Shown here: positions 11,564 through 20,516 of the stretch, one piece after another
Layout of the letters: each line of letters begins with the position of its first letter
How positions within the stretch are numbered: position 1 is the first letter of the stretch
NCBI RefSeq assembly: GCF_003391115.1
Contig: NZ_QTJP01000001.1
Coordinates: 992,001-1,056,000, forward strand
Source of the DNA: Sphingomonas crusticola
GTDB lineage: Bacteria; Pseudomonadota; Alphaproteobacteria; Sphingomonadales; Sphingomonadaceae
Length of the DNA stretch: 64,000 nt
Reading direction: 5' to 3'
Notes under the pieces: generated by a model
Databases searched by the model: none
Told to the model about the DNA's origin: nothing
Seen by the model: only the letters and a program-made list of their open reading frames with translations
Position numbers and translations under genes: made by a program

Positions 11564-13804
11564 ATGAAGACCTGGAGAATGTGGCTGGGTGCGTCCGCAC
11601 TGGCATTGACGTGGACCGGACTTGCCCATGCGCAGACGTCCGCGGGATCGTCAGGTGGTAACGCGGCGGCCGATGCGCCTGTGGACGAAATCGTCGTTAC
11701 CGCCCAGCGTCGATCAGAAAATCTGATGAGAACGCCGGTCGCGGCGTCCGTGCTCGGCGGTTCGGAGCTTGCCGCGAAAGGCGTGGCCAATGTCGACGCG
11801 CTGCAATTCGCGACCGCCAGCATCGTGGTCAACAATTTCGGCCAGGGCAACGACTTCAACGTGCGCGGTATCGGCAAGGCCGAACACAATACGCAGACGA
11901 CGACCGGGGTGATCACCTACCGCGACGGCGTTCCCACCTTCCCCGGCTATTTCCAACAGGAGCCCTATTTCGACGTTGCGAATATCCAGGTGCTGCGCGG
12001 CCCGCAGGGCACGATCGTGGGCCAGAATGCGACGGGTGGAGCGGTCTTCGTCAACACCAACGATCCGGTCATTGGCGGCGGGGTGCATGGCTATTTCAAC
12101 GCCAATTACGGCAATTATAGCGATTTCGGCGCGCAGGGCGCGATCAACCTTCCCGTAGGCAAGAACATCGCGGTGCGTGTCGCCTTCTTCGGCGAGCGGC
12201 GCGACGGCTTTTACCACATCACCGGTCCCGGCGGTTCGAAATATACCGGCAATAATGGCGATCTGCGCCAGTTTGCTGGCCGGATCAGCGTGCTGTGGAA
12301 GCCCACCGACCGGCTGTCGATCCTCTTCAAGACTGATGCGGACTATCTTGATATGGGGGCCTATCCGGCCGATCCTTACACGGATCGGTTCAAGTTTCTT
12401 CCCTATGGCAGCACCACGCCCAATCCCAATTATCGGGACCCGTTCGATATCACTGCCAACTCGCCGCAGGGTGCGCGCGACAAATTCTTCCGGTCGATCC
12501 TGCGGATCGAATATGAGCTTGGCGGCGGCGTCAAAGTTCGCTCCGTCAGCGGACTTTCGCATGGCCACAGCTTCTACCTGGCCGATCTCGACGGCACATC
12601 GGCGAACACTTCCACCTTCGGCGACACACTGACCGAAAAGCAGTACTCGCAGGAAATCAACCTTATCTCGCCTGACAACCAGCGCTTTACATGGCTGCTC
12701 GGTGCGTTCGGGCTTTGGAATAAATATAATTTCCTCGCACCCTACAAATTGTTCATCGGCTTGCCCGGCTTCGGCATTCCCGATTATTACAGTCTGCAAG
12801 GCACCAATCCGGAGCGCTCCCTCGCGCTGTTCGGTCAGGTCGGATACAACCTTACCTCCGACCTGAAACTGGATCTGGGCGGCCGCTACACGGCTAGCCG
12901 CAGCACCAACCATGTGCTCATTCGCGAGCTTGGGAGCTTTATCACCCCCGCCGAGCAGACGACCAAATCGGACGATTTCTCCTACAAGGTGTCGCTCGGC
13001 TGGAGGGCCAGCTCGGATCATTATTTCTACGGCTTCGTGGCAACCGGCTTCCGTCCGGGCGGCTTGAACACGCCTACCTTCGGAAGCGGCCCGATCCCGC
13101 CATTCGGCCCGGAAAAGGTGCGGTCGTTCGAGGCGGGCTGGAAAGCCAATTTCCTTGGCAGCCATATCAGAACGACGGTCGACGGCTTCTATAACGAGTA
13201 CCACCATTTCCAGGCGATCCTCGGGCGACCGGACAATCCACGACTGACCACCGAACTCAACGTTTCGGGCACCACCAAGATATATGGTGCCGAAGCCGAG
13301 GCGGACTTCAAGTTCGGCGGCCTGTCATTCGGTGCCGGGGCCAATCTGCTTCACAGCCAGATCGGCCAATTCTACGCAGTGGATCCGCGCAACCTGCCCC
13401 CGGCGGTGCCGGCTCCAGGGCTATGCAACCCAGATACGGGTCCTGCCACTCCATACTGCATCAATTTGAAGGGGCGGCGGCAAACTTATGCACCGAACTT
13501 AACCTTCAACGTCTTCGCCGAATATCAATTCAGCCTCAGTTCGGGCGACACGCTGACGCCCCGCGTCAATTTCGGCCATGTCGGATCGCAATGGGCGACG
13601 TTGTTCGAGAAGCCGGCACTCGGCGACAGGCTGGAGGACCGCAACATCCTCAATGCACAACTGGCATTCACGCACCGCACCTGGACGGTGACCGCTTATG
13701 CCACCAACCTGACCAACCAGCATTATGTGGGCGCACTTAACAGCAGCCTCAACTTTGCCGGGCCGCCGCGTCAATATGGCGTCAAGCTGTTTAAGACGTT
13801 CTGA
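11564..13804 (+). CDS. TonB-dependent receptor
   Basis: This outer-membrane active transporter has 746 residues. ATG 11564 has an excellent ribosome binding site (AGGAGG, 11554-11559). A signal peptide (MKTWRMWLGASALALTW, cut after AHA) is followed by a TonB-box-like EIVVTAQRR and the plug domain (NVRGIGKAEHNTQTTTGV, then VLRGPQGTIVGQNATGGAV). The C-terminal barrel ends in the usual aromatic residue (YGVKLFKTF). The substrate is not readable from the sequence. It sits ahead of an acyl-CoA ligase and near a secreted esterase and a transporter, so uptake of a hydrophobic or ester compound is plausible. A hairpin follows it. Confidence 0.93.
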   Translation: MKTWRMWLGASALALTWTGLAHAQTSAGSSGGNAAADAPVDEIVVTAQRRSENLMRTPVAASVLGGSELAAKGVANVDALQFATASIVVNNFGQGNDFNVRGIGKAEHNTQTTTGVITYRDGVPTFPGYFQQEPYFDVANIQVLRGPQGTIVGQNATGGAVFVNTNDPVIGGGVHGYFNANYGNYSDFGAQGAINLPVGKNIAVRVAFFGERRDGFYHITGPGGSKYTGNNGDLRQFAGRISVLWKPTDRLSILFKTDADYLDMGAYPADPYTDRFKFLPYGSTTPNPNYRDPFDITANSPQGARDKFFRSILRIEYELGGGVKVRSVSGLSHGHSFYLADLDGTSANTSTFGDTLTEKQYSQEINLISPDNQRFTWLLGAFGLWNKYNFLAPYKLFIGLPGFGIPDYYSLQGTNPERSLALFGQVGYNLTSDLKLDLGGRYTASRSTNHVLIRELGSFITPAEQTTKSDDFSYKVSLGWRASSDHYFYGFVATGFRPGGLNTPTFGSGPIPPFGPEKVRSFEAGWKANFLGSHIRTTVDGFYNEYHHFQAILGRPDNPRLTTELNVSGTTKIYGAEAEADFKFGGLSFGAGANLLHSQIGQFYAVDPRNLPPAVPAPGLCNPDTGPATPYCINLKGRRQTYAPNLTFNVFAEYQFSLSSGDTLTPRVNFGHVGSQWATLFEKPALGDRLEDRNILNAQLAFTHRTWTVTAYATNLTNQHYVGALNSSLNFAGPPRQYGVKLFKTF

Positions 13805-13813
13805 TGAAGCATA

Positions 13814-13844
13814 AGCGGTCGTCGCAAGCCGCGCGGCGACCGCT
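13814..13844 (+). terminator. Strong hairpin after the TonB-dependent receptor
   Basis: AGCGGTCGTCGC (13814-13825) pairs with GCGGCGACCGCT (13833-13844) over 12 bp with one G-U pair and a 7-nt loop, starting 9 nt after the receptor stop. A short T-containing stretch (CTTGTTTCG) follows. It may act as terminator or attenuate read-through into the CoA ligase. Confidence 0.55.
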
Positions 13845-13874
13845 GCGCTTGTTTCGCTCTATTTCGAAATCGTG

Positions 13875-15482
13875 ATGCAGCCTTATAGCCTAACCGTAGA
13901 CAAGTTTCTCGACCACGCGGCCAAATGGTGTGGCGACGGCCAGATCGTTCAGGCCGACGCGGGCCAGGTCGTGCGGCGCTCAACCTATCGGGCGCTGCGG
14001 GAACGTAGCAATCGGCTGTCGGGCGCGCTTGAAGCGCTAGGGCTGCGTTTCGGCGACCGTATAGGCACGCTCGCCTGGAACACGCAGTATCATCTCGAGA
14101 CCTATTATGCCGCGATGGGCATTGGGCTGGTGTGCCACACCCTCAATCCGCGCCTGACTATCGCCCACCTGGCAAAGATGATCAACGAGGCGGAGGATCG
14201 TGCCATCGCGGCGTCGGCAGACCTCATGCCGCTGCTGCGCGAGTTGGGGCCGCTTTGCCCGACTGTCGAGCATGTCATTCTGATGGATGACGGCTTAGCG
14301 GCAACGGAACTTCAGGACTCCGATCCTCCCCGCATCTGGCCATATGAGGCATTGCTGGAACGTTACGGCGCGCCCGCCAAGTGGGGCGATTTCGACGAAA
14401 ATGCCGCCGCCGGCCTGTGCTACACGTCGGGTACCACCGGTCAGCCCAAGGGCGTGCTCTATACGCATCGATCCAACTACCTCCACGCGATGCGTGCATT
14501 GCAGGCGGATGCGATCGGCCTGGCCGGCAACGACGTTGTCCTGCTCGCGGTGCCGATGTTCCACGCCAATGCGTGGGGACTTCCCTTTGCCGCGCCGGCG
14601 GTCGGTGCCAAGCTGGTACTGCCAGGGCGGCATACCGATGGAAAAAGCCTTGCCGCATTGATCCGCGACGAAGGCGTGACGGTCGCGGTGGGCGTCCAGA
14701 CTGTGTGGATGGGCGTGGTCGACCATCTCGACGCGGTCGGCGGCGAACTGCCTGACCTCAAGCGTGTCCTGATCGGCGGATCGAACTGCCCTGAGGCATT
14801 GATTCGCCGCATGGAGGAACGGCTGAGCGCGCGTGTGCAGACCAGCTGGGGCATGACCGAATTGTCGCCCATGGGCACGATCGCCCCTTCGGACGCGGCG
14901 CCGGGGGATGCCCAGGCGTCTGGTCGTCCGCCAATGGGCCTCGACCTCAAGCTGACCGATGCAAACGGGGCGACGCTCGCGCAGCAGCGAGGCGTCGTTG
15001 GCCATCTTAAGGTCAAAGGCCACAGCGTGCTCGACCGTTACTTCAAGGCGGAAAGCGACGCGCTGGATGAGGAGGGTTATTTCGATACGGGCGACCTCGC
15101 CTCGATCGATGAAGCGGGAAATCTCACCATCAGCGGGCGCTCGAAGGACTTGATCAAGTCCGGTGGCGAATGGATCAATCCAACCGAGATCGAAGCAATC
15201 GTCGGATGCGACCCGACCATCGGGGCGGCTGCTGTGATCGGGCGTCTCGACGCGAAATGGGGCGAGCGCCCGGTGCTGATCGTCGAACCGCGGCAGGGCC
15301 GGGACATCGATCCGGAGAAGCTGATCGGCGCACTCCGGGGCAAGGTGGCCGATTGGTGGATTCCCGACCAGATCGTGGAGATTTCATCGATGCCGCTTGC
15401 CGCAACCGGCAAGATCGACAAAAATCGGCTGCGCTCCGATTACGAAAACGGGAAGATGGAAGCCAAACGGCTCCGCCGTTAA
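13875..15482 (+). CDS. Acyl-CoA ligase (AMP-binding family, fatty-acid type)
   Basis: It activates a carboxylic acid with ATP and CoA through an acyl-adenylate. The 535 residues carry the AMP-binding signature YTSGTTGQPKG at about 181-191, the GYFDTGDLASIDE motif near 405, GRSKDLIKSGGEW near 421, and the C-terminal catalytic lysine region TGKIDKNRLR near 513. The overall layout resembles medium/long-chain fatty-acyl-CoA ligases (TWGMTELSP-type motif seen as SWGMTELSP). The start is ATG 13875, with an in-frame GTG just before; no clear ribosome binding site. It follows the TonB receptor after a 70-nt gap with a hairpin. The substrate acid is unknown; release by the neighbouring esterase is an inference. 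Confidence 0.92.
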   Translation: MQPYSLTVDKFLDHAAKWCGDGQIVQADAGQVVRRSTYRALRERSNRLSGALEALGLRFGDRIGTLAWNTQYHLETYYAAMGIGLVCHTLNPRLTIAHLAKMINEAEDRAIAASADLMPLLRELGPLCPTVEHVILMDDGLAATELQDSDPPRIWPYEALLERYGAPAKWGDFDENAAAGLCYTSGTTGQPKGVLYTHRSNYLHAMRALQADAIGLAGNDVVLLAVPMFHANAWGLPFAAPAVGAKLVLPGRHTDGKSLAALIRDEGVTVAVGVQTVWMGVVDHLDAVGGELPDLKRVLIGGSNCPEALIRRMEERLSARVQTSWGMTELSPMGTIAPSDAAPGDAQASGRPPMGLDLKLTDANGATLAQQRGVVGHLKVKGHSVLDRYFKAESDALDEEGYFDTGDLASIDEAGNLTISGRSKDLIKSGGEWINPTEIEAIVGCDPTIGAAAVIGRLDAKWGERPVLIVEPRQGRDIDPEKLIGALRGKVADWWIPDQIVEISSMPLAATGKIDKNRLRSDYENGKMEAKRLRR

Positions 15483-15518
15483 CGCCACTCCCGGCAGTCC
15501 ACGGCTCGCCGCTTTATA

Positions 15519-17192
15519 TCATTCGCATCGCGCCACCCTTGGCGGGAGCTTGGACGCGTAGAGACCGACATTCCAGTTCCAGGCAATCGTCCCATCGGCC
15601 CTGCGTCGGCACATCACCTGCTCGTTAAAGGAATACATGCCCGGCATCAGATTCTTGTCCGGACGCGGCCTGTCGGCAAAGTGCATATAGGCTTCCGCCC
15701 CCATGAAGGCAGGCCAATCCGGTGCATTTCGCGCTTGCGGACGGCCGGTGCGCGCGAAGCTCGTCCAATAGTCGATCATCGCGTCAGAGATCGCACGCTC
15801 GGCCGCGGTTTCGGGGACTTTCGGCCAAAGTGGCGGGGTGCCGTCGAAGGTCCCGAATACGAAGGGCAGTTCGCTTGCGTGGAAGGCATGGAGATCGGAT
15901 TGGTCCGCGCTCGGGTAACCATGGTCGAACAGATAAAGGTAGGACGGCACACCCAACGCAGCCTGCTTGCGGGCGAGGCGCTCGGCGGTCCAGCCATAAA
16001 GCGCGTCGCGCGTAGTGGCGAGAACGCTCTGCTTCAGGTGGGTTGACGGATAGAGCTTCAGAAATGCCTCGGCGAGATCACCATAGCGATCGCGAATGGT
16101 CGCTTCATACTCGGCTGCGCTGCCCGGCACCGGGGGCGCGAGAACGGTCAGCGATCGAATTTCGCCGCTGTTGAACCCCGCCAGCAGCGGCACAGGCGCC
16201 TGCTGCCCCTTGTCGAACACGGTGACGAGCTGGTCCGGTAGCAATTGCCCGTCAACCGCACCCCAGGGCCCGAAGCCCGTCGCGCGAGCGGCGCGGGTGA
16301 GCGTCTCCGCGTCTATCGCACGCAGGGCGGCAATGTCCGGGGCATGAAGCCCGGCGGCAAAAGATGCACCGCTCTGCTCGGCCGAGGGAGCGCCATGCCT
16401 GGCTGCCTTCAGATCGGGCGTCGAAATCATGTATGCGCTTTGTGCGATCGCTTTCGCGAACAGCCCGCGCGCTGGCGGTGAGGCCAGCAGGTACATGACG
16501 CTGAGGGCGCCCGCGGACTCGCCGGCGATGGTAACGTTGGCGGGATCACCCCCGAACGCGCCGATATTGTGCTTCACCCAGCGCAGCGCCTCGATCTGAT
16601 CGAGCAGACCGTAATTGCCCGATATGCCTTGCTTGGACTCCGCGCTGAGATCGGGATGCGCCAGCCAGCCGAGCACGCCCAGTCGGTAGTTGATCGACAC
16701 CACGACAACCCCGCGCTCGGCGAGCCGCCTGCCGTCATACATGGGATCGCGGCTCGCCCCACTCCACAACGCGCCGCCGTAGATCCAGAAGAAGATGGGG
16801 GCGTTACGGGCATTGGCGGGTGCCCAGATGTTGAGCGTCAGGCAATCCTCGCTCATCGGCATCGGATCGGACGCATAGATGTTCGACAGCTTTTCCTTTG
16901 GCTGGAAGCAGGCGGGCCCGAATGTGGTCGCGTCCTTAACCCCTTCCCAGCGCGGCAGTGGATGCGGCGCTTGCCAGCGCCGCGGACCGACCGGCGGCTC
17001 CGCAAAGGGAACGCCCCTGAACACGCGCAGATCGCCTTCGACCGTGCCGCGCAACGCTCCGGCGGTAGTGTCGACGACCGAACCGATATCAGCTGACGAT
17101 GCAGACATGGCGGAACTCCGCTGGGCAAAGGAAGGCGAGGCAAGGATGATGGCGGCGACACTTCCAAGCAGGCCAAGTCGACGCAGGATCAT
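15519..17192 (-). CDS. Secreted type-B carboxylesterase
   Basis: This is a 557-residue alpha/beta-hydrolase of the carboxylesterase/lipase family. A signal peptide (MILRRLGLLGSVAAIILASP, cut after SFA) points to the periplasm or outside. Family signatures are FRGVPFAEPPVG near residue 58, EDCLTLNIWAP near 115 (the second family signature), the nucleophile elbow GESAGALSVMYLL near 222, and the likely histidine in FHASELPFVFG near 430. It cleaves an ester of unknown structure. The start ATG 17192 overlaps the stop of the MFS gene by 4 nt, so transporter and esterase are one unit, transcribed towards the CoA ligase. Confidence 0.92.
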   Translation of the reverse strand: MILRRLGLLGSVAAIILASPSFAQRSSAMSASSADIGSVVDTTAGALRGTVEGDLRVFRGVPFAEPPVGPRRWQAPHPLPRWEGVKDATTFGPACFQPKEKLSNIYASDPMPMSEDCLTLNIWAPANARNAPIFFWIYGGALWSGASRDPMYDGRRLAERGVVVVSINYRLGVLGWLAHPDLSAESKQGISGNYGLLDQIEALRWVKHNIGAFGGDPANVTIAGESAGALSVMYLLASPPARGLFAKAIAQSAYMISTPDLKAARHGAPSAEQSGASFAAGLHAPDIAALRAIDAETLTRAARATGFGPWGAVDGQLLPDQLVTVFDKGQQAPVPLLAGFNSGEIRSLTVLAPPVPGSAAEYEATIRDRYGDLAEAFLKLYPSTHLKQSVLATTRDALYGWTAERLARKQAALGVPSYLYLFDHGYPSADQSDLHAFHASELPFVFGTFDGTPPLWPKVPETAAERAISDAMIDYWTSFARTGRPQARNAPDWPAFMGAEAYMHFADRPRPDKNLMPGMYSFNEQVMCRRRADGTIAWNWNVGLYASKLPPRVARCE

Positions 17193-18526
17193 GGCGCACT
17201 GTCTCCGACGGTAGTCGCCTCACGCCGCAGCAGGCGCGCCAGCCACAGGAAAATGGCAATGGCGATGAGATAGAATGGTGTGAGCGTGTAGAGCGCGATC
17301 TGCAGCGAATTATGAGGGTGCGCGGCGCGGAAATAATCGCTCGCCGCGCCGACATAGGTCGGTCCCAGACCGAGGCCTATGAAGTTCATGACGAGGAGCA
17401 GCAATGCGCCCGACATGACGCGCTGATCGGGTCGGACCTCTTCCTGGACGAGTGCGACCGAGGCCGAGAGGTAAGAATAGTTGAGCGCCATCGGGAAGGC
17501 CAGAAAAGCGAGCGCAAGCGGCCAGGATGGCGCCCACACGAAACCGATATAGAATGGGATGGCGAGCGCCAGCGTCGCCGCGGGGATTAGTGCGTAAGCG
17601 GCCTTGTGACGCTGCGTGAAGCGATCGATCATCCGCCCAGAGATCAACATACCGGCGCTCATGCCGATGCCGGCGACGAGGGCGTAATAAAGCGCGATCT
17701 GCTCAAGCCTCATCCCCTTCTCGCGCATCAGGAAAAGGCTGGTGAAATTACCGAGGCCATAGGTGATGAATTGGGTCGCCCCGCTCCCCAGCGCGACGAG
17801 GACCAGCACGGGCCTGGAGAAGAACATCCTGACGGTTTCCCAAAAGCCTGATCGCGCGATCGTCTGGCCGTTTGGCACAGGATCGAACGCGCCACGCGGG
17901 GGTTCGCGCACGATGACGCGGAGGGCTATCGCCGCGACCAGACCGACGGCGCCGAGCGCGATGAAGGCGTAGCGCCAGTTGAACGCCGCGGCGATCGAGG
18001 CGCCGAAAGCTATGCCGAGGGCAGCGCCGATGGGCGGCCCGAGATTGTAGATGCCGAACGCCATGCCGCGCCGGCCGGGCGGAAACGTATCGGTGATGAT
18101 GGCATAAGACGGCGGGACACCCCCCGCCTCACCAAATCCTACGGTCATGCGCGCTGCGACAAGCTGCGTATAACTGGTCGCCAACCCGCAGCATGCGGTC
18201 GCTGCGCTCCAGATCGCGCAGGCCCAGGCGAGCACGGAGACGCGATTGGTCCGATCGGCGAACCAGCCGACCGGGATGGCAATGAAGCAATAGAAGCAGG
18301 CGAAATAAAGCCCGCCGATCAGGCCGAGCTGGCCATCCGAAATGTGCAGCGTGTCCTGGATCGGTTTGGCCAGGATCGCCAGCAGCTGGCGATCGAGAAA
18401 ATTCAGAACATAGACGCCGCACAGGGTGTATAGGACGATCCAGGGTCGCAGTCCCAAAATAGGCTGCGAGCGTGTAGCGCTCCGGACCGAAGGGTCGATC
18501 GGAAGCACGGGTTCAACCGCCGCCAT
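17189..18526 (-). CDS. MFS transporter
   Basis: This inner-membrane secondary transporter has 445 residues and about 12 hydrophobic helices. The loop 2-3 motif appears as GWFADRTNRVSVLAWACAIW after YFACFYCFIAIPVGW, and RRGMAFGIYNLGPPIGAALG fits the helix-5 region of the family. It resembles the spinster/hexuronate-like MFS group common in sphingomonads. The cargo is unknown. It is first in an operon with the carboxylesterase (ATGA overlap) and is divergent from the TetR regulator, with palindromic sites between them. The ATG at 18526 has no clear ribosome binding site. Confidence 0.9.
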   Translation of the reverse strand: MAAVEPVLPIDPSVRSATRSQPILGLRPWIVLYTLCGVYVLNFLDRQLLAILAKPIQDTLHISDGQLGLIGGLYFACFYCFIAIPVGWFADRTNRVSVLAWACAIWSAATACCGLATSYTQLVAARMTVGFGEAGGVPPSYAIITDTFPPGRRGMAFGIYNLGPPIGAALGIAFGASIAAAFNWRYAFIALGAVGLVAAIALRVIVREPPRGAFDPVPNGQTIARSGFWETVRMFFSRPVLVLVALGSGATQFITYGLGNFTSLFLMREKGMRLEQIALYYALVAGIGMSAGMLISGRMIDRFTQRHKAAYALIPAATLALAIPFYIGFVWAPSWPLALAFLAFPMALNYSYLSASVALVQEEVRPDQRVMSGALLLLVMNFIGLGLGPTYVGAASDYFRAAHPHNSLQIALYTLTPFYLIAIAIFLWLARLLRREATTVGDSAP

Positions 18527-18705
18527 CGACTAAAAGCCGCCGAAGCTGGATTGGTCTACAGAAACTCTGGACCAGCGCGCGCAGCTGCGCCCAAAGGCCC
18601 AAGCGACGCGCAAAGCAGTCTGATAAACCACGGCATCATCCTCTGATCGATACTTTTCGTATCTTATTGCCACTTCATGCAGCCGCCCGGCCATGCGTGT
18701 CAACG

Positions 18706-18763
18706 CACACTATCGTGTGTGTGAATGTGTTGATCGTGGATGTGAGCGTGCTGCTCGAGCAGC
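18706..18763. promoter_or_regulatory. Candidate TetR operators between MFS and tetR genes
   Basis: The 280-nt divergent gap holds two palindromes: CACAC-TATC-GTGTG (18706-18719) and the perfect 14-bp GCTGCTCGAGCAGC (18750-18763). TetR-type repressors usually bind palindromes in their own divergent promoter. The word GCTGCTCGAG recurs downstream of the tetR gene at 19519-19528. Confidence 0.45.
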
Positions 18764-18806
18764 TTACACTCCTCCTGCCTGACGCGGGTGGCTTGACGCT
18801 CAAGGT

Positions 18807-19511
18807 GTGAGGCTCGAAAGACACTGCGTGACCGACCATCTAAGATCCAGGCCGCCCTCCAAGAAAGCCGAGCAACGCGCCGAGACGATCGAGCAGATCC
18901 TCGACGCGTCCGAGGAGCTGTTCTCCAAGCACGGCCTGCATGGCGTGACCCTGAAAGACGTCGCGAAGCGGGTCGGCGTCCATCATACGCTGCTCAATTA
19001 TTATTTTGCCGACAAGAAGACGCTGTTCGACGCCGTCTTTGCGCGCCGGGCAACGATCACCAGCGAGCGGCGCATGAAGGCGCTCGAAGAATATGACGCT
19101 GCAACCAACGGCAAGCCGACGGTCGAGGGCGCCTTACACGCGTTCCTCGACACCGACCTCGACCTCTATATCGAGGGCGGGGAGCGCTGGAAGAACTATG
19201 CCCAGCTCAGCGCCCAGGTCGCCAACACGCCCGAATGGGGTGCGGAGCTGATGGACCAGCATTTCGATCCGGTCGTACTGCGCCTGATCGGCCTGCTGCG
19301 CAAAGCGCTGCCCGAATGCGCGGAGGAGGACATCTTCTGGTGTTATCACTTCGTCACCGGCGCGCTGATGAACACGCTGGCGCGAACTGGCCGGATAGAC
19401 AAGCTTTCCGGCGGGCTGTGCAAGTCCGACGATTTTGTGGCCGTTAAAGAACGTATGGCGTCCTTCATGGCGTCTGGCTTCCGAACTGTCTGTAAGCACC
19501 GGACCGGCTAA
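18807..19511 (+). CDS. TetR/AcrR-family transcriptional regulator
   Basis: This encodes up to 234 residues. The N-terminal helix-turn-helix spans about 24-70 (IEQILDASEELFSKHGLHG, VTLKDVAKRVGVHHTLLNYY, FADKKTLFDAVF), a standard TetR DNA-binding domain. The C-terminal half is a helical ligand/dimer domain, with WCYHFVTGALMNTLARTGR near 190. The start may be GTG 18807 or GTG 18828; neither has a strong ribosome binding site. It is divergent from the MFS-esterase unit and upstream of the SDR-thiolase pair. It probably represses both in the absence of a substrate-derived ligand, possibly an acyl-CoA, but the ligand cannot be read from the sequence. Confidence 0.92.
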   Translation: MRLERHCVTDHLRSRPPSKKAEQRAETIEQILDASEELFSKHGLHGVTLKDVAKRVGVHHTLLNYYFADKKTLFDAVFARRATITSERRMKALEEYDAATNGKPTVEGALHAFLDTDLDLYIEGGERWKNYAQLSAQVANTPEWGAELMDQHFDPVVLRLIGLLRKALPECAEEDIFWCYHFVTGALMNTLARTGRIDKLSGGLCKSDDFVAVKERMASFMASGFRTVCKHRTG

Positions 19512-19514
19512 AGC

Positions 19515-19528
19515 AGCAGCTGCTCGAG
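19515..19528. promoter_or_regulatory. Second GCTGCTCGAG site, upstream of the SDR gene
   Basis: AGCAGCTGCT (19515-19524) is palindromic and runs into GCTGCTCGAG (19519-19528), the same 10-bp word that forms most of the palindrome upstream of tetR. It lies about 90 nt before the SDR start. A shared regulator for both promoters is the inference. Confidence 0.35.
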
Positions 19529-19616
19529 ACTGCATTAGCTATGAGTGTGCCATTTAGATTCGCTATCTTGTGAGTTAGTATAATTCCGATTATCCCGCGG
19601 CATCGGGAGAGAGGGA

Positions 19617-20516
19617 ATGAGGATGTTGCTGCAGGATCGTGTTGCCATCGTTACCGGATCTGGGGGCGGGCTGGGTCGAACGCATGCGCTGTTTCTCGCG
19701 CGCCATGGCGCCAAAGTCGTGGTCAACGATCTGGCGCAGGAAGCCGCCGACGGGGTTGTGGCCGAGATCATAGCGGCGGGCGGTGAGGCGCTGGCAATTG
19801 CGGCGTCCGTAACGGACACCGCCGGGGTAACGGCCATGGTCGCGAAGGTCATGGACCGTTGGGGCCGCATAGACATCCTCGTCAACAATGCCGGCATCTT
19901 GCGCGACAAGAGCTTCGCGAAGATGTCGATCGACGATTTTCGCTTGGTGGTCGACGTCCACCTGATGGGCGCGGCGATCTGCGCCAAGGCAGTGTGGGAG
20001 ATTATGCGCGAACAGCGCTACGGCCGCATCGTCATGACGACATCGTCGAGCGGACTCTACGGCAATTTCGGCCAAGCGAATTACGGTGCCGCGAAGATGG
20101 CCTTGGTGGGGCTGATGCAGACGCTCGCCATCGAGGGCGAGAAGTACAATATCCGCGTCAATTGCCTCGCGCCGACTGCCGCGACGCAGATGACCCATGA
20201 CGTGCTGTCCGGCGAAAGCCTGCGTCTGCTCGATCCCGCCCTCGTCAGTCCCGCGCTGCTGCCGCTCGTCGGCGGCGAGGCGCCGAACCGCGCTATCCTG
20301 TGCGCCGGCGCCGGCCACTTCGCCCGCTCCTATGTGACGCTGACCGAAGGCTATTATGTCGGTGCGGATAGAGATGCCGGCGAGCAGGTGATCGCGCACT
20401 GGGGTGCGGTTTCGGAACGCGCGGGCGAGATCGTGCCCGCTTACGGCTTCACCCAGGCCGAGCGCGAGCTGGCCAGCGCGGGCATGACCGAGCCGGTGAT
20501 GGCGGAAACGCATTGA
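19617..20516 (+). CDS. Short-chain dehydrogenase (MFE-2/FabG-like hydroxyacyl-CoA type)
   Basis: A 299-residue NAD(P)-dependent oxidoreductase. The cofactor loop [14 protein letters not shown] is at 13-26, NNAG near 90, and the catalytic Ser-Tyr-Lys set in [20 protein letters not shown]. Sequence style and the long C-terminal extension (to 299 rather than about 250) resemble the dehydrogenase part of peroxisomal multifunctional enzyme 2, which oxidises 3-hydroxyacyl-CoA. ATG 19617 has a purine-rich GGGAGAGAGGGA ribosome binding site. The TGA overlaps the start of the thiolase gene by one base (TGATG), so the two enzymes are made together. A beta-oxidation-like role is the inference. Confidence 0.9.
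   Translation: MRMLLQDRVAIVTGSGGGLGRTHALFLARHGAKVVVNDLAQEAADGVVAEIIAAGGEALAIAASVTDTAGVTAMVAKVMDRWGRIDILVNNAGILRDKSFAKMSIDDFRLVVDVHLMGAAICAKAVWEIMREQRYGRIVMTTSSSGLYGNFGQANYGAAKMALVGLMQTLAIEGEKYNIRVNCLAPTAATQMTHDVLSGESLRLLDPALVSPALLPLVGGEAPNRAILCAGAGHFARSYVTLTEGYYVGADRDAGEQVIAHWGAVSERAGEIVPAYGFTQAERELASAGMTEPVMAETH

Noticed and set aside
11714-13207. Open frame of nearly 500 codons opposite the first TonB receptor
   Set aside because: The plus strand encodes a complete receptor with signal peptide, plug and barrel end. The antisense product has the biased composition of a codon shadow.
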